A stretch of 50,892 nucleotides of DNA from an uncultured Oceanospirillales bacterium (GCA_947040555.1 CAMRBW010000010.1:1-50892), one strand, 5' to 3'. Shown: positions 34,602 through 44,035, counted from the first letter of the stretch. Program-made: numbers and translations. Notes: a model not told the origin generated them from the sequence alone.

Positions 34602-34625
34602 TACAAACATTAAACGGCAGAGATA

Positions 34626-35969
34626 TCAGAAAGAGAATGGGAAAACCATTGAAACTTTGATGTCGTGTTCATCCTGGAAAGAACCCTTGAATCCCTCCCA
34701 GTTTGGCACTCCACTCTGGTTATTATATTTGGTCATATGCACAGAAACACTGGCACCTTTCAGATCCCCATCCTGGAAGGTGTAGTCGATATCAAGATTG
34801 AAGGCCTCTTCCTTGAACTCAACGGTTTGATCTTTATATCCAGTATGGGGCTTTCCATCCCAGCCATACGCATAAGAGATACCTGCACTCCAGCCTGGCT
34901 TACCAAGGTCTGCGAAATCACGCCATACACCAAAGAAAACAGCTTTTTCGTCATCATGGCTCCAGTCAGAGCGAGAATCCCACCAGATTTCGTTCCGGCC
35001 TTGGGATGAACCGCTATTTGTAGTTGTACGGTAGATGAAATAGCCCTGATTGCCTTCGGCCTTGGTGGCCATGGCTTCAGCTCTGAAAGTATATGAACCC
35101 AAGGAATAGGAAGCCATCAAGGCTTGCATCCAGGCGCGTCCGTCATAAACCTTATCAGCGTCACTGACATTTCTGGTATCGTCTGCGCCATAGAATTGAT
35201 AGCTAAGGTACAGATTGCCGCCAGCCACATCTAGATTGTTTTTAAGTTTTATATGGTAGGTATCGAGGAAATCCTTGGACTGTGAGAAGGCTCCATCAAT
35301 GCTGAATCCATTGTTGAACGTATAAATAGCACCCAGCGAGTGGATGTAATCAATTTTTTTGCCGTTGTTGTTTTTAAACTCATAAGTACTGTTGAACCAA
35401 GGAGCTTTATACTCATTGGCCCATGTATAGGCGATTTGCAGTTTGTTAAAGTTGGCACCTATTTGGGTACCTTGATAGGTGCCCGGCATAAAGTTCCAGT
35501 TGGTGCCTAAGCCACCGGGACCCGATGGCTGAATGTAGCCTGCCTTGGCCCAGTAATTACCCGTTTTGAATTTGATCGCAGCTTTGTAGATACTGGCGCC
35601 GTTTTCTTCTTTTCCAGTCCATGTGGCTTCATAAGGGGTATCCCATGGGACGAAGTTGAATTCATGTCCTACACCTGAATTCTGTTTAATATCTGCAGCA
35701 GCAAATATCCCAAAGTCGAAACCAATCATTTCATTTGCATAGCCAGTACTGATGTCAATATTGGTCATGATAGATGTATGGTCGAGGTTGTCTTCATACT
35801 CTCTGGTTTCCAGATTGTAACGATCCCGCTTACGGGAGAAGACATAAAATCCGCCAGTTACCTTGGTATCATCAAAGAAGGCACCAGAATTCTCTTGAGC
35901 TACTGCTGTTCCGGATAGGATGCTAAGTGCAGCAGCAACTGCGGTGGGCAGTGCTGTTTTATAAAACAT
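34626..35969 (-). CDS. OprD-family / chitoporin-like outer-membrane porin
   Basis: Predicted outer-membrane beta-barrel for uptake of oligosaccharides. 447 residues with a typical signal peptide (MFYKTALPTAVAAALSILSG then TAVAQ). The body is alternating, aromatic-rich strands such as GFDFGIFAAADIK, IYKAAIKFKTGNYWAKAGYI and SYSLGSYTFRAEAMATK, and the last strand IKVSMVFPFSF ends in Phe, as outer-membrane assembly requires. The size and segments such as TGNYWAKAGYIQP fit the OprD family to which E. coli chitoporin ChiP belongs. Location between nagE and a beta-glycoside cluster suggests chito- or cello-oligosaccharides as substrates, an inference. GGGGAG precedes the ATG. Confidence 0.8.
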   Translation of the reverse strand: MFYKTALPTAVAAALSILSGTAVAQENSGAFFDDTKVTGGFYVFSRKRDRYNLETREYEDNLDHTSIMTNIDISTGYANEMIGFDFGIFAAADIKQNSGVGHEFNFVPWDTPYEATWTGKEENGASIYKAAIKFKTGNYWAKAGYIQPSGPGGLGTNWNFMPGTYQGTQIGANFNKLQIAYTWANEYKAPWFNSTYEFKNNNGKKIDYIHSLGAIYTFNNGFSIDGAFSQSKDFLDTYHIKLKNNLDVAGGNLYLSYQFYGADDTRNVSDADKVYDGRAWMQALMASYSLGSYTFRAEAMATKAEGNQGYFIYRTTTNSGSSQGRNEIWWDSRSDWSHDDEKAVFFGVWRDFADLGKPGWSAGISYAYGWDGKPHTGYKDQTVEFKEEAFNLDIDYTFQDGDLKGASVSVHMTKYNNQSGVPNWEGFKGSFQDEHDIKVSMVFPFSF

Positions 35970-36558
35970 GTGTGGGTAGCTCCCCTGTCACTTTTTATCT
36001 TGTTTTTGTAGTGGTTACTAATTTTTGTGAGGAGGACTGGTGTTCAGTGATGATCCATTCCTGTTCGATTTTGAGTATATGATTGTTTGATTTTAAATAA
36101 TACCGGCGCCAGAAACTGGTTATAAAAAATAATCAGACTTCTTGACTTTAATCATTAAATATCCATTTTTTCTGTTATCCGTTTATACTCGACTGGGAGC
36201 TTTGATCTATGTCATTGAATTGATTGTCGTCTATTGTTTATAAGCTATATCCAATATGGATTGGTGACTTGTTCACTGTATATATTTGTAAAACTACTTC
36301 AGAAGTCGGTTTTTTTTATCCCGTATTACTTTGCTAAAAATTAAATCGATAGTTCAGTGCACGATCATGTGCAGATATGAAAAAATTATCTGTTGGATGT
36401 ATGTTTGCTCGCATGGATTGCGAGCGAATAAAAAATACATTTTACGGAAAATTATATTCATCTTTATTGATGGTTGATATAGATCAATTAATAGTAGGCA
36501 TCCTAAGAGCTAATCTTAAAAGAAACTTTGCAATAGTATTACGGAGTTTGATTTTCAT
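35970..36558. other. Long AT-rich intergenic region between porin and GH1 genes
   Basis: 589 bases without a convincing gene, holding the divergent promoters of the porin and the GH1 enzyme. Visible structure: CCAGAAACTGG (36108-36118), ATCCAATATGGAT near 36248, and TGCAC-GATCAT-GTGCA (36358-36373), a perfect five-base inverted pair around six bases. A 61-codon frame at 36377-36562 runs to the GH1 start but lacks a ribosome site and family resemblance, so I do not call it a gene. Confidence 0.6.
36358..36373. promoter_or_regulatory. Palindrome upstream of the GH1 gene
   Basis: TGCAC (36358-36362), GATCAT, GTGCA (36369-36373); the centre is itself nearly symmetric. It lies about 185 bases before the GH1 start. 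Candidate operator; binding protein unknown. Confidence 0.35.
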
Positions 36559-37950
36559 ATGAAATCGCCACAGCATCTTTTTCCAGACAATTTTTGGTGG
36601 GGAAGCGCCACATCTGCTACACAAGCAGAGGGTGCTGCCAATGAGGGAGGAAAGGGGCAGAATATCTGGGATTTCTGGCATAGTCAGGAACCACAAAAAT
36701 TTCATAACCAGATTGGCCCAAGAGAAGCTTCGGCTTTCTACCACAACTATAAAGACGACATTGCCTTAATGAAGTCTCTTGGACATAACTCGTTCCGAAC
36801 TTCTATTTCATGGTCGCGTCTGATACCTGAAGGTACCGGTGATGTTAATCCCGAAGCGGTAGTCTTTTACCGTGACATGATTGATGAACTTAAGAAGAAC
36901 GATATTGAACCAATCATCAATCTTTTTCATTTTGATCTGCCAATGGCGCTGGTGGAAAAAGGTGGCTGGGAATCCAGAGAAACCGTTAAAGCTTATGCAG
37001 ATTATGCGGAAAAATGCTTCGAGTTGTTCGGCGATCAGGTGAATTATTGGTTTACCCAGAATGAACCCATCGTGCCGGTGGAAGCAGGTTATATGAATGT
37101 TTACCACTGGCCTTGCGTTGTTGATTTTCGTCGTGCCGCTCAGGTGGCTTACCATTTTGTTCTGGCCAATGCCTGCGCGATTAAGCGTTATCGTGATCTT
37201 AACCTGCCAGGAAAGATTGGTATTATTCTTAATCTGTCTCCCACTTATCCTCGCAGTGATTCACCAGAAGATGTGCAGGCAGCTCATTTGGCAGACCTGT
37301 TCAATACTCGGTCATTTCTTGATCCCGTTACCAAAGGAAAGTATCCCGAAGAACTGGTTGCTTTGCTGAAGGAGCATGATCAGCTTCCCGTATTTGAATA
37401 TGCAGATCTAGATATCATTAAAGCCAATACGATCGATGTTCTTGGTTTTAACTATTACCAACCTCGGCGAATAAAAGCAAAAGAGAACTTTCATCCAGAA
37501 GAGGCTCCTTTCACTCCTGGGAAGTTCTATGATTACTATGCCATGCCGGGGCGCAAGATGAATGAGCATCGGGGCTGGGAAATCTATGAAAAAGGTGTGT
37601 ATGACACTTTGATAGATCTCCGTGACAACTACGATAACATCGAAGTCTACATCTCAGAGAATGGCATGGGTGTCGAGGGCGAAATGACTTTTGCTGATGA
37701 TAGCGGTGTTATTCAGGATGATTATCGTATTGAGTTTATTCAGGATCATCTTGAATGGATTCACAAGGCGGCAACCGAAGGCTGCAACGTCAGGGGTTAC
37801 CATTTATGGACCTTTATTGATTGCTGGTCTTGGCTCAATTCCTACAAAAATCGTTATGGCTTGGTGAGTCTTGACTTGGAAACGCAAAGCCGCACTATTA
37901 AAAAAAGCGGTCACTGGTTTCGGAGTGTAGCTATGAATAATGGCTTCTGA
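36559..37950 (+). CDS. GH1 glycosidase, probable 6-phospho-beta-glucosidase
   Basis: Retaining glycosidase of 463 residues, cytoplasmic (no signal peptide). Acid/base E169 in FTQNEP and nucleophile E367 in ISENGMG are intact. Near the C-terminus the segment DCWSWLNSYKNRYG has S424 at the place where ordinary beta-glucosidases keep a Glu, followed by K430 and Y433; a Ser with nearby Lys and Tyr is the 6-phosphate-binding arrangement of phospho-glycosidases. The substrate is therefore likely a disaccharide already phosphorylated at C6. The nearby ROK kinase could make it, and the PTS EIIC at 47784 is another possible route. Convergent with the AraC gene 18 bases downstream. Confidence 0.9.
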   Translation: MKSPQHLFPDNFWWGSATSATQAEGAANEGGKGQNIWDFWHSQEPQKFHNQIGPREASAFYHNYKDDIALMKSLGHNSFRTSISWSRLIPEGTGDVNPEAVVFYRDMIDELKKNDIEPIINLFHFDLPMALVEKGGWESRETVKAYADYAEKCFELFGDQVNYWFTQNEPIVPVEAGYMNVYHWPCVVDFRRAAQVAYHFVLANACAIKRYRDLNLPGKIGIILNLSPTYPRSDSPEDVQAAHLADLFNTRSFLDPVTKGKYPEELVALLKEHDQLPVFEYADLDIIKANTIDVLGFNYYQPRRIKAKENFHPEEAPFTPGKFYDYYAMPGRKMNEHRGWEIYEKGVYDTLIDLRDNYDNIEVYISENGMGVEGEMTFADDSGVIQDDYRIEFIQDHLEWIHKAATEGCNVRGYHLWTFIDCWSWLNSYKNRYGLVSLDLETQSRTIKKSGHWFRSVAMNNGF

Positions 37951-37968
37951 CTTATGGTGCAGCCTTGA

Positions 37969-38847
37969 CTAACTGTCAGGGCTGTAAATTTCATGCTCTC
38001 TACTTTTTGTATATTTGGTCCGATACTCCCCAGGTGTATGTCCCGTACTTTTACGAAAAACTCTGCCAAGATAATCACCGCTTTTAAAACCTACCTTCTC
38101 AGCAATTTCATCAAGATTGAAAGAATGATCAGATAGAATACGTTTAGTTTGATTTATGCGGACAGAATTTAGATAGGTGTTGAATCCAGAATTTCCTTCT
38201 TGCTGAAACAGTCTGGAAAGATGGTTGGGTGTCAACGCAAAAGTGTTGGCAACAGAGTCTCGGGTAATCTGGGGTCCGAAATTTTCTTGAAGATAAAGGC
38301 AGATAGTTTCCCATCTGTTTTTTGCTCGACTTGTAATAATGTTATCAGCTGTCAGTATGTGGAGGCCGTGTCGGATCATAGCTTCAGACAGGCATGGAGC
38401 TGCTGGGCTTGTTCTATTAATAAGAGCCATTTCATTTAAGGCATCCTCCATAAGTTTGCCTTCGTTTTTCAGATAACAGGGAATTCCCAATTTGGTTGTA
38501 GTTTTTGCTTGGTCACCTCTTTGACAATCACTAAGAGCGACGAATATTTGTCTGGGTGTGAATGTAAAGGTAATAATTCTACAGGGCTGACGCCATGTCG
38601 GTGCATCCCAGCAACATGCAGGAATAAAAATTACTTCTCCAGAAGTAGCAGATGCAACCTCAGACCTTCCATGAGCACGCACTTCAAATTCATAAGTACC
38701 AGATAATACCAGGCAGATGCGGGAAGAGTTGGTTTGGAAGGCATTGGTATGTGGTTTTTCGCTTCCTGTAATAAACCAAACTTTGGTTATTTTACGGTCT
38801 TTAAGAAATTCACTAACCTCTTGGAATATTGTAAATCCGTCAGACAT
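37969..38847 (-). CDS. AraC-family transcriptional regulator
   Basis: 292 residues. The N-terminal cupin-like sensor domain (ICLVLSGTYEFEVRAHGRSE, SGEVIFIPACCWDAPTWRQP) should bind a sugar ligand. The C-terminal double helix-turn-helix is standard: DSVANTFALTPNHLSRLFQQ and LDEIAEKVGFKSGDYLGRVF then RKSTGHTPGEYR. GAGAGTGAAG precedes the ATG. It lies between the GH1 gene and the ROK kinase/ABC operon and is divergent from the latter, so it probably activates one or both, like ChbR or MsmR-type activators of beta-glucoside genes. Confidence 0.9.
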   Translation of the reverse strand: MSDGFTIFQEVSEFLKDRKITKVWFITGSEKPHTNAFQTNSSRICLVLSGTYEFEVRAHGRSEVASATSGEVIFIPACCWDAPTWRQPCRIITFTFTPRQIFVALSDCQRGDQAKTTTKLGIPCYLKNEGKLMEDALNEMALINRTSPAAPCLSEAMIRHGLHILTADNIITSRAKNRWETICLYLQENFGPQITRDSVANTFALTPNHLSRLFQQEGNSGFNTYLNSVRINQTKRILSDHSFNLDEIAEKVGFKSGDYLGRVFRKSTGHTPGEYRTKYTKSREHEIYSPDS

Positions 38848-39179
38848 TCTTCACTCTCTATACTGTATACTTTTTGATGAAAAAGTGGGCTGATCATGGA
38901 TGGTTTTTACTGAACAAATATTGACATTAATCAACGTTGCTTGTCATTGTTATAAATGTCCGTTTAATGGGTCAAAATTGGGGTTTTTAATTAGTATTTT
39001 GTTATCTATAGTGATTTCAGAAATCCATACAAGCTAACAAAAAAAATAGTGGGTTAATCTGTATTGATCACTAGATCGTACCTTAGAAAAACACCACTGA
39101 CTGTTAGCGCCTGGAGTGATATTTTTAAATATTTTTCATACAAAAACTACAAATATTTATCGTCGGCGGTGTTGTTTTT
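38848..39179. other. Divergent regulatory region between araC-type gene and ROK kinase
   Basis: 332 AT-rich bases with no gene. An imperfect inverted pair, AACACCACTGAC (about 39090) and GTCGGCGGTGTT (about 39162), brackets about 60 bases just before the kinase start. The ROK kinase lacks a strong Shine-Dalgarno sequence (GGCGGTG is the nearest purine-rich stretch). No clear promoter was found by eye. Confidence 0.5.
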
Positions 39180-40067
39180 ATGAGTGAGCAATATTTTGCA
39201 ATAGACCTTGGTGGCAGCTTCATTAAATTCGGTATTTTAAATGATCGGTGTGAAGTTTTATTTAAAGATAAAATAGCGACGCCCAAGGGTGCCTCCATTG
39301 AAGATCTTTATGGTGTATTTGATGAAATCATAAAACCACTGACTGAAAAATATTCCATTAATGGGATCGCGGTCAGCGCGCCAGGGTTGGTGACTGATCA
39401 AGGAACAGTCAAAGGCGTCAGCTCTATTCCCTGTCTTCACGGGCCTAACATCAAAGCCGATTTGTCGGCCCGCTATCATCTTCCCGTAGCCATAGAAAAC
39501 GATGCTAACTGTGCTGCACTGGCAGAAGTCAATAAAGGCTGCGCCCAAGGGCTGGATAATGTGCTTTTTGTGGTGTGTGGCACTGGTATTGGTGGAGCGG
39601 TCATTAGCAATGGAAAATTGCATAAAGGGCGCAACCTTTTTGCCGGTGAGTTTGGCATGCTGGTTCAATACGACCACGACAAGTCGACGATGCGCTCCTT
39701 TAGCTCGCTGGCGTCGACAGGCAATCTGGCGATTCGAGCCTCTGAAGCAATGGGGCGGTCATTATTGGGGCTTGAGGTCTTCGCTTTGGCCGATGCCGGA
39801 GATGAAATTTGTCAGGCTCATGTAACATCATTCTATAACCATCTGGCTACGTTACTCACTAATATTCAGTGCGCTTATGATCCTGAACTGATTGTGGTCT
39901 CCGGTGGGGTAACCGGCAGGGAACAATTTGGTCAAGAGCTTGAGGCCGCCATAGAGACAATTAATAAGCTGCGTGGCCCTCTGGCTGTTGAAACACAGGT
40001 AAAAGTTGCCACCTTTAAAAATGATGCCAATTTAATCGGTGCTGTTTTTAATCTCTTAAGACAGTAA
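39180..40067 (+). CDS. ROK-family sugar kinase, BglK-like (beta-glucoside kinase)
   Basis: 295-residue ATP-dependent sugar kinase. Motifs: ATP loop DLGGSFIKFG, SIPCLHGPNIKADLSARY, sugar-binding VAIENDANCAALAE, VVCGTGIGGAVI, and catalytic FAGEFGMLVQYD. It lacks the CxCGxxGCxE zinc cluster found in NagK and glucokinase-type ROK proteins; instead it has FSSLASTGNLAIRASEA. That pattern and the length match beta-glucoside kinases, which phosphorylate cellobiose and relatives at C6 of the non-reducing sugar. Next to an ABC importer and a phospho-GH1 this gives a coherent non-PTS route to phospho-disaccharides. A simple gluco- or ManNAc-kinase remains possible. Confidence 0.72.
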   Translation: MSEQYFAIDLGGSFIKFGILNDRCEVLFKDKIATPKGASIEDLYGVFDEIIKPLTEKYSINGIAVSAPGLVTDQGTVKGVSSIPCLHGPNIKADLSARYHLPVAIENDANCAALAEVNKGCAQGLDNVLFVVCGTGIGGAVISNGKLHKGRNLFAGEFGMLVQYDHDKSTMRSFSSLASTGNLAIRASEAMGRSLLGLEVFALADAGDEICQAHVTSFYNHLATLLTNIQCAYDPELIVVSGGVTGREQFGQELEAAIETINKLRGPLAVETQVKVATFKNDANLIGAVFNLLRQ

Positions 40068-40124
40068 TTGTTTCATAGTAGCCTTTCATAACTATGGGTT
40101 ATGGGGCTACATAAAATTCAGGGA

Positions 40125-40142
40125 TTAATTATTCATAATTAA
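40125..40142. promoter_or_regulatory. Perfect 18-base palindrome upstream of the ABC operon
   Basis: TTAATTAT (40125-40132), TC, ATAATTAA (40135-40142), about 130 bases before the substrate-binding protein start. Eight-base perfect arms suggest an operator for a dimeric regulator of the transporter. Confidence 0.45.
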
Positions 40143-40271
40143 CATCTCTATGCCATCTCTTTATAAATGTTTACAGCTTTGCGTCTGAAATAAGTAACCC
40201 TATTGTTTGCAGATATCTAAAAAAATAGTGGCACGTTGCCAGAAAGTGCTAAGCAAAGGAAGTCACCCATA

Positions 40272-41930
40272 ATGAAAAAGCAACTCAAACTAGCAGTATT
40301 TACTGCTTCAATAGCTCTAATTTCCTCGACAGGCTACACCAGTGATTCTCCAAATCTGAAGATTCTAAGCGAGTTCTCCACCGGATGGGTTAAAAACTTT
40401 AACCCCTGGATGGGAGGCCGTCAGTCTATCGATATGATTTATGAGCCTTTGGTTATCTTTAACCAGATAGACAGTCTGAAACCTCATTACTGGCTGGCAG
40501 AATCCTACAGTATGAGTGAGGATCTGAAAATATTGACGGTGAATCTTCGTAAAGGGGTGAAATGGTCTGATGGCGAAGATTTTAATGCGGATGATGTGGT
40601 ATTTACCTTCACTTATCCAAAGAAACATCCTGAAATTGATACCGCCGGGGTGTCTGGTAAAGTTGAGCTGGTAGAGAAGGTGGATAACCATACAGTTAAA
40701 CTTCACCTCAAAAGCCCCAATGCTTTCGCTCCCTATGATTTGATCGGTGTGCAATCACGAATCATACCGAAACATGTCTGGGCTAATGTGGATAACCCTG
40801 CTCGACACGTCAATGAAAAGCCTGTGGGAACAGGGCCTTTTACCGAAATCAAGAGATTTACTCCGCAGGTTTATACCCAGTGCCGGAATCCTAACTACTG
40901 GAATCCTGAGCTTGCCCTGAAGTGTGTAGAGTTTCCCCAAATCGGCAATAACGACGCAGCCCTTGAAATGATGGCGAAGGGTGAGACTGACTGGAACGGC
41001 ATCTTTATTCCTGATGTAGACAGAACCTTTGTTGGCAAAAACAAAAACAACAAGTACTGGTTTCCGTCCACCGATGGTGTCCGCATAACCATGAATTACC
41101 AGAGCAAAAATGAGGGAGCCAGGGAAGCGTTCGAGAACGTTCATTTCCGCAAAGCCTTCAATCTGGCCATGGATCGGGACGCCATGATGATGATTGGCGC
41201 CTACGGTTATGTCTCCGGCGAGAATCCCGCATCGAATCTGCCCAAGGTGCTCTGGAATTGGCGTGATGAAAAGGCTGATAAACTGTGGTCAGAGCTTAAT
41301 CGCTACGACATCAAAGCCGCCAAAGACGCACTGAAAAAAGGTGGCTTTAAGGATCTCGACGGCGATGGTTATGTAGAAAATGCCAGCGGAAGCAAACTCA
41401 CTTTCAAAATCCAGGTGCCCAGTGGTTGGACTGACTGGGTAAACAATGCCACCATCGCTGCTGAAGGTCTGCGACTGGCTGGCATTAATGCCAATGTTGT
41501 TACCCCAGAGGCTGCGGCCTATGCCAAAAATTGGGAAAACGGTGATTTTGATGCCTGTTTCGGTGGCGGCTCTCTGCAGTCATCTTCCTGGAAGTTCTAC
41601 GATTACACACTGCATTCCCGTTACGCCAAAACTGGTCAGTGGTGGTCTACTTCAATGACCAACTATGTGAGTCCTGAGCTTGATAATTACATAGATAAGA
41701 TGGGAATGGCTTCCACTGAAGAGCAGCAAAGGGCACTTTCAAGCAAGATCGAAATGCATCTTGCCGAGAATGTTATTCAGGTACCGCTTTACTATAACGG
41801 GGTATGGTACTCCTATAACGACAGCCGATTCACGGGCTTTTACAACGCAAACAATCCCAAAGCTCATCCTGCCCCATGGAGCAGTATTAATCGCCTGATA
41901 CACCTTATGGATATTAAGCCCAGAACATAA
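40272..41930 (+). CDS. ABC transporter substrate-binding protein, SBP family 5 (oligosaccharide or peptide)
   Basis: Periplasmic binding protein, 552 residues from the ATG at 40272 (MKKQLKLAVFTASIALISST is the signal peptide), with AAAGGAAG upstream; the frame is open 12 codons earlier. Family-5 (OppA/DppA) features are clear: LTVNLRKGVKWSDGEDFNAD, VGTGPF, HFRKAFNLAMDRDAMMM. WVKNFNPW and PSGWTDWVNNATIAAEGLRL recall the branch that binds cellobiose or chitobiose rather than peptides (Thermotoga and Vibrio chitobiose-binding proteins). With a kinase and GH1 enzyme nearby, a beta-linked disaccharide ligand is likely, but peptides or glycopeptides are not excluded. Strong hairpins separate it from the permease genes. 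Confidence 0.85.
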   Translation: MKKQLKLAVFTASIALISSTGYTSDSPNLKILSEFSTGWVKNFNPWMGGRQSIDMIYEPLVIFNQIDSLKPHYWLAESYSMSEDLKILTVNLRKGVKWSDGEDFNADDVVFTFTYPKKHPEIDTAGVSGKVELVEKVDNHTVKLHLKSPNAFAPYDLIGVQSRIIPKHVWANVDNPARHVNEKPVGTGPFTEIKRFTPQVYTQCRNPNYWNPELALKCVEFPQIGNNDAALEMMAKGETDWNGIFIPDVDRTFVGKNKNNKYWFPSTDGVRITMNYQSKNEGAREAFENVHFRKAFNLAMDRDAMMMIGAYGYVSGENPASNLPKVLWNWRDEKADKLWSELNRYDIKAAKDALKKGGFKDLDGDGYVENASGSKLTFKIQVPSGWTDWVNNATIAAEGLRLAGINANVVTPEAAAYAKNWENGDFDACFGGGSLQSSSWKFYDYTLHSRYAKTGQWWSTSMTNYVSPELDNYIDKMGMASTEEQQRALSSKIEMHLAENVIQVPLYYNGVWYSYNDSRFTGFYNANNPKAHPAPWSSINRLIHLMDIKPRT

Positions 41931-41939
41931 CAGCTAACT

Positions 41940-42016
41940 GATTGCCCCGAAACAGGATCATCTAATGATCACTCCGATCAAATAATAGATGAGATTGGTC
42001 AGGTTTCGGGGCAATC
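41940..42016 (+). terminator. Large stem-loop after the binding-protein gene
   Basis: Perfect 14-base arms GATTGCCCCGAAAC (41940-41953) and GTTTCGGGGCAATC (42003-42016) enclose 49 bases that can form a further small stem (GATCAT...ATGATC). It starts ten bases after the stop codon. It may stabilise the binding-protein message. Confidence 0.7.
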
Positions 42017-42019
42017 CCA

Positions 42020-42059
42020 AAAGAAAGAGCTAAACGAAATAGTCGTTTCCTCTTTCTTT
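42020..42059 (+). terminator. Second stem-loop before the permease gene
   Basis: AAAGAAAGAG (42020-42029) pairs with CTCTTTCTTT (42050-42059), and inside it AAACGA pairs with TCGTTT (42032-42048). The stem is almost continuous with a five-base loop and ends in a pyrimidine-rich tract. Partial termination here would give more binding protein than permease. Confidence 0.65.
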
Positions 42060-42087
42060 CCTAATTGAAATGCGTCTGAGGATTAAC

Positions 42088-43077
42088 ATGAGATATCTTC
42101 TGCAAAGACTGGGTTTTTATATCCTTGCTTTTTTGGTAGCGGTGACTATCAATTTTTTCCTGCCCCGCATGATGCCTGGGGATCCCATACAGTCTTTTCT
42201 TGCCCGTTTAGCTCAGAATGGAGGGCAGATAACGCCTGAAACTGTCACGGCGCTGGAATCTTTGTATGGCTATTCGTCCAGTACTCCGTTATGGCAGCAA
42301 TTCTTCTCCTATCTGTACAGTATTCTTAATGGCGAATGGGGAATATCTACCCGGTTCTTCCAGCCTGTCGTGGATGTTCTGGGAAGAGGGATGTTGTGGA
42401 CATTGCTGCTGGTAGGCTCTTTCCTGGTGCTGTCTTACACATTGACGACACTGGGCGGTATATGGGTTGCCTGGAAACGAGGCTCTCGTATTGACAGTTT
42501 TGTTACTGTTGGATCAGTCGTTGTGTCGTCTATTCCGGCCGTGGTCATGGCGCTGCTGCTGTATTTTATTTTTGCTTCTGATCTGGGTTGGTTCCCTACT
42601 GGCTATGCCTATGATCCTGCACTTGATCCAGCATTTACATGGGAGTTTATATCCAGTGTGCTGTATCACCTCGCATTACCCCTTATGGCGATGGTGCTTT
42701 TGGCTATGGGCAACATCATGGGGATGCGTTCAAACATGATTAACCAGTTGGGCGAGGATTTCATTGTTATGGGCTGGGCTAAGGGCGTTCCGGATCGAAA
42801 TGTCATGCTTAACTACGGAGCCCGTAACGCAATTCTACCTGTGGTCACTGCTTTTGCCATGTCAGTTGGTGGTATTTTCGCAGGATCGCTGATTATTGAA
42901 ATAATCTTCAATTACCCTGGCATTGGTCAAATAATGTTTCAAGGCATGGTAGCCCGTGATTATCCGCTGATTCAGGGATATCTGCTGCTAATGACGCTCA
43001 TGGTGTTAAGCGCCAACATGATTGCAGATGTTTTACTGCTTGCTCTTGACCCTCGTCTGCGTACTGCAGTGCTTTGA
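42088..43077 (+). CDS. ABC transporter permease, OppB/DppB type
   Basis: Inner-membrane channel subunit, 329 residues from the ATG at 42088 (MRYLLQRLGFYILAFLVAVT) with GAGGA upstream. Six membrane segments are visible. The binding-protein-dependent transport signature near the C-terminus is MGWAKGVPDRNVMLNYGARN, the EAA-loop region that docks on the ATPase, followed by AILPVVTAFAMSVGGIFAGS and FNYPGIGQIMFQ. Thirteen bases precede the second permease. Confidence 0.93.
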   Translation: MRYLLQRLGFYILAFLVAVTINFFLPRMMPGDPIQSFLARLAQNGGQITPETVTALESLYGYSSSTPLWQQFFSYLYSILNGEWGISTRFFQPVVDVLGRGMLWTLLLVGSFLVLSYTLTTLGGIWVAWKRGSRIDSFVTVGSVVVSSIPAVVMALLLYFIFASDLGWFPTGYAYDPALDPAFTWEFISSVLYHLALPLMAMVLLAMGNIMGMRSNMINQLGEDFIVMGWAKGVPDRNVMLNYGARNAILPVVTAFAMSVGGIFAGSLIIEIIFNYPGIGQIMFQGMVARDYPLIQGYLLLMTLMVLSANMIADVLLLALDPRLRTAVL

Positions 43078-43090
43078 TTAAGGATCAGTT

Positions 43091-44035
43091 ATGAAAAAGT
43101 TATGGTATCAATTTAAAGAATTTTTCCTTAATAACCCCAAAGCTGCCATTGGTATGGTCTTGGTCTTGGGTATCTGTATTCTTTGCTTTTTCGCACCTCT
43201 GTTTACAGATTATCTGCCTAATGCGCGTATTGCTCGCCCTCATGAGGTTCCAAGTGCCGATCATATCCTTGGAACTACCCGTATGGGACGGGATGTTTGG
43301 TCTCAGGTTATTTACGGTGGGCGAATATCCATTCTGGTTGGTTTGGTAGCGGGCATTTTTGTCATGTTCATGGCCATGGTTGTTGGTATCAGTGCTGGTT
43401 ACTTTGGCGGTATTGTTGACAACGTTCTGTCGTTTTTTACCAATGTCGTTATGGTGATTCCAAGCCTTCCTCTGATGTTGGTGCTGGCTTCTTATCTGGA
43501 TCAGGTATCGCCACTGGTGATTGCCGTCATTATTGGTGCCACTTCATGGCCTTTTGGTGCACGGGTGATTCGAGCTCAGACCTTATCCATCAGGAATCGT
43601 GACTTTATTCACGCAGCCGAAGTGATGGGTGAAAGCAGGCGTCGAATGGTGTTCTTTGAAGTTATGCCGAACATGCTGGCGATTCTCGGCAGTTCATTCA
43701 TCAGTACTGTGATTTACGCCATTATGACAGAGGCGACGTTAGAGTTTCTTGGTCTTGGCGATCCTCTCTCTGTGACCTGGGGCGTCATGCTGTATAACGC
43801 ACAACAGACGTCAGCTATTCGCATTGGTGCCTGGTGGGAAATTCTTGCCCCAAGTATGGCTTTGGCATCTCTGGCCATTGGTTTGGCACTGGTCAATTTC
43901 TCTATTGATGAAATTTCTAACCCCAAATTGCGTGCCCAGAAGATTATGGCCAAGTTTCGTCGGGAACAAGCCAAAGAAGACAAAGCTCGACAGGCGGCTA
44001 TTAGTACTAATAAAGCATTGGAAGGTGTGGCATGA
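43091..44035 (+). CDS. ABC transporter permease, OppC/DppC type
   Basis: Second channel subunit, 314 residues. An N-terminal hydrophobic helix is followed by the OppC-type periplasmic segment (HILGTTRMGRDVWSQVIYGG RISI) and five more helices. The EAA loop is FIHAAEVMGESRRRMVFFEV MPN. The charged C-terminal tail (RREQAKEDKARQAA) is cytoplasmic. AAGGA precedes the ATG; its stop overlaps the start of the ATPase gene (ATGA). Confidence 0.93.
   Translation: MKKLWYQFKEFFLNNPKAAIGMVLVLGICILCFFAPLFTDYLPNARIARPHEVPSADHILGTTRMGRDVWSQVIYGGRISILVGLVAGIFVMFMAMVVGISAGYFGGIVDNVLSFFTNVVMVIPSLPLMLVLASYLDQVSPLVIAVIIGATSWPFGARVIRAQTLSIRNRDFIHAAEVMGESRRRMVFFEVMPNMLAILGSSFISTVIYAIMTEATLEFLGLGDPLSVTWGVMLYNAQQTSAIRIGAWWEILAPSMALASLAIGLALVNFSIDEISNPKLRAQKIMAKFRREQAKEDKARQAAISTNKALEGVA

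Noticed and set aside
36377..36562. 61-codon frame upstream of the GH1 gene
   Set aside because: No ribosome site, no recognisable product, AT-rich promoter DNA, and it overlaps the GH1 start; probably chance.
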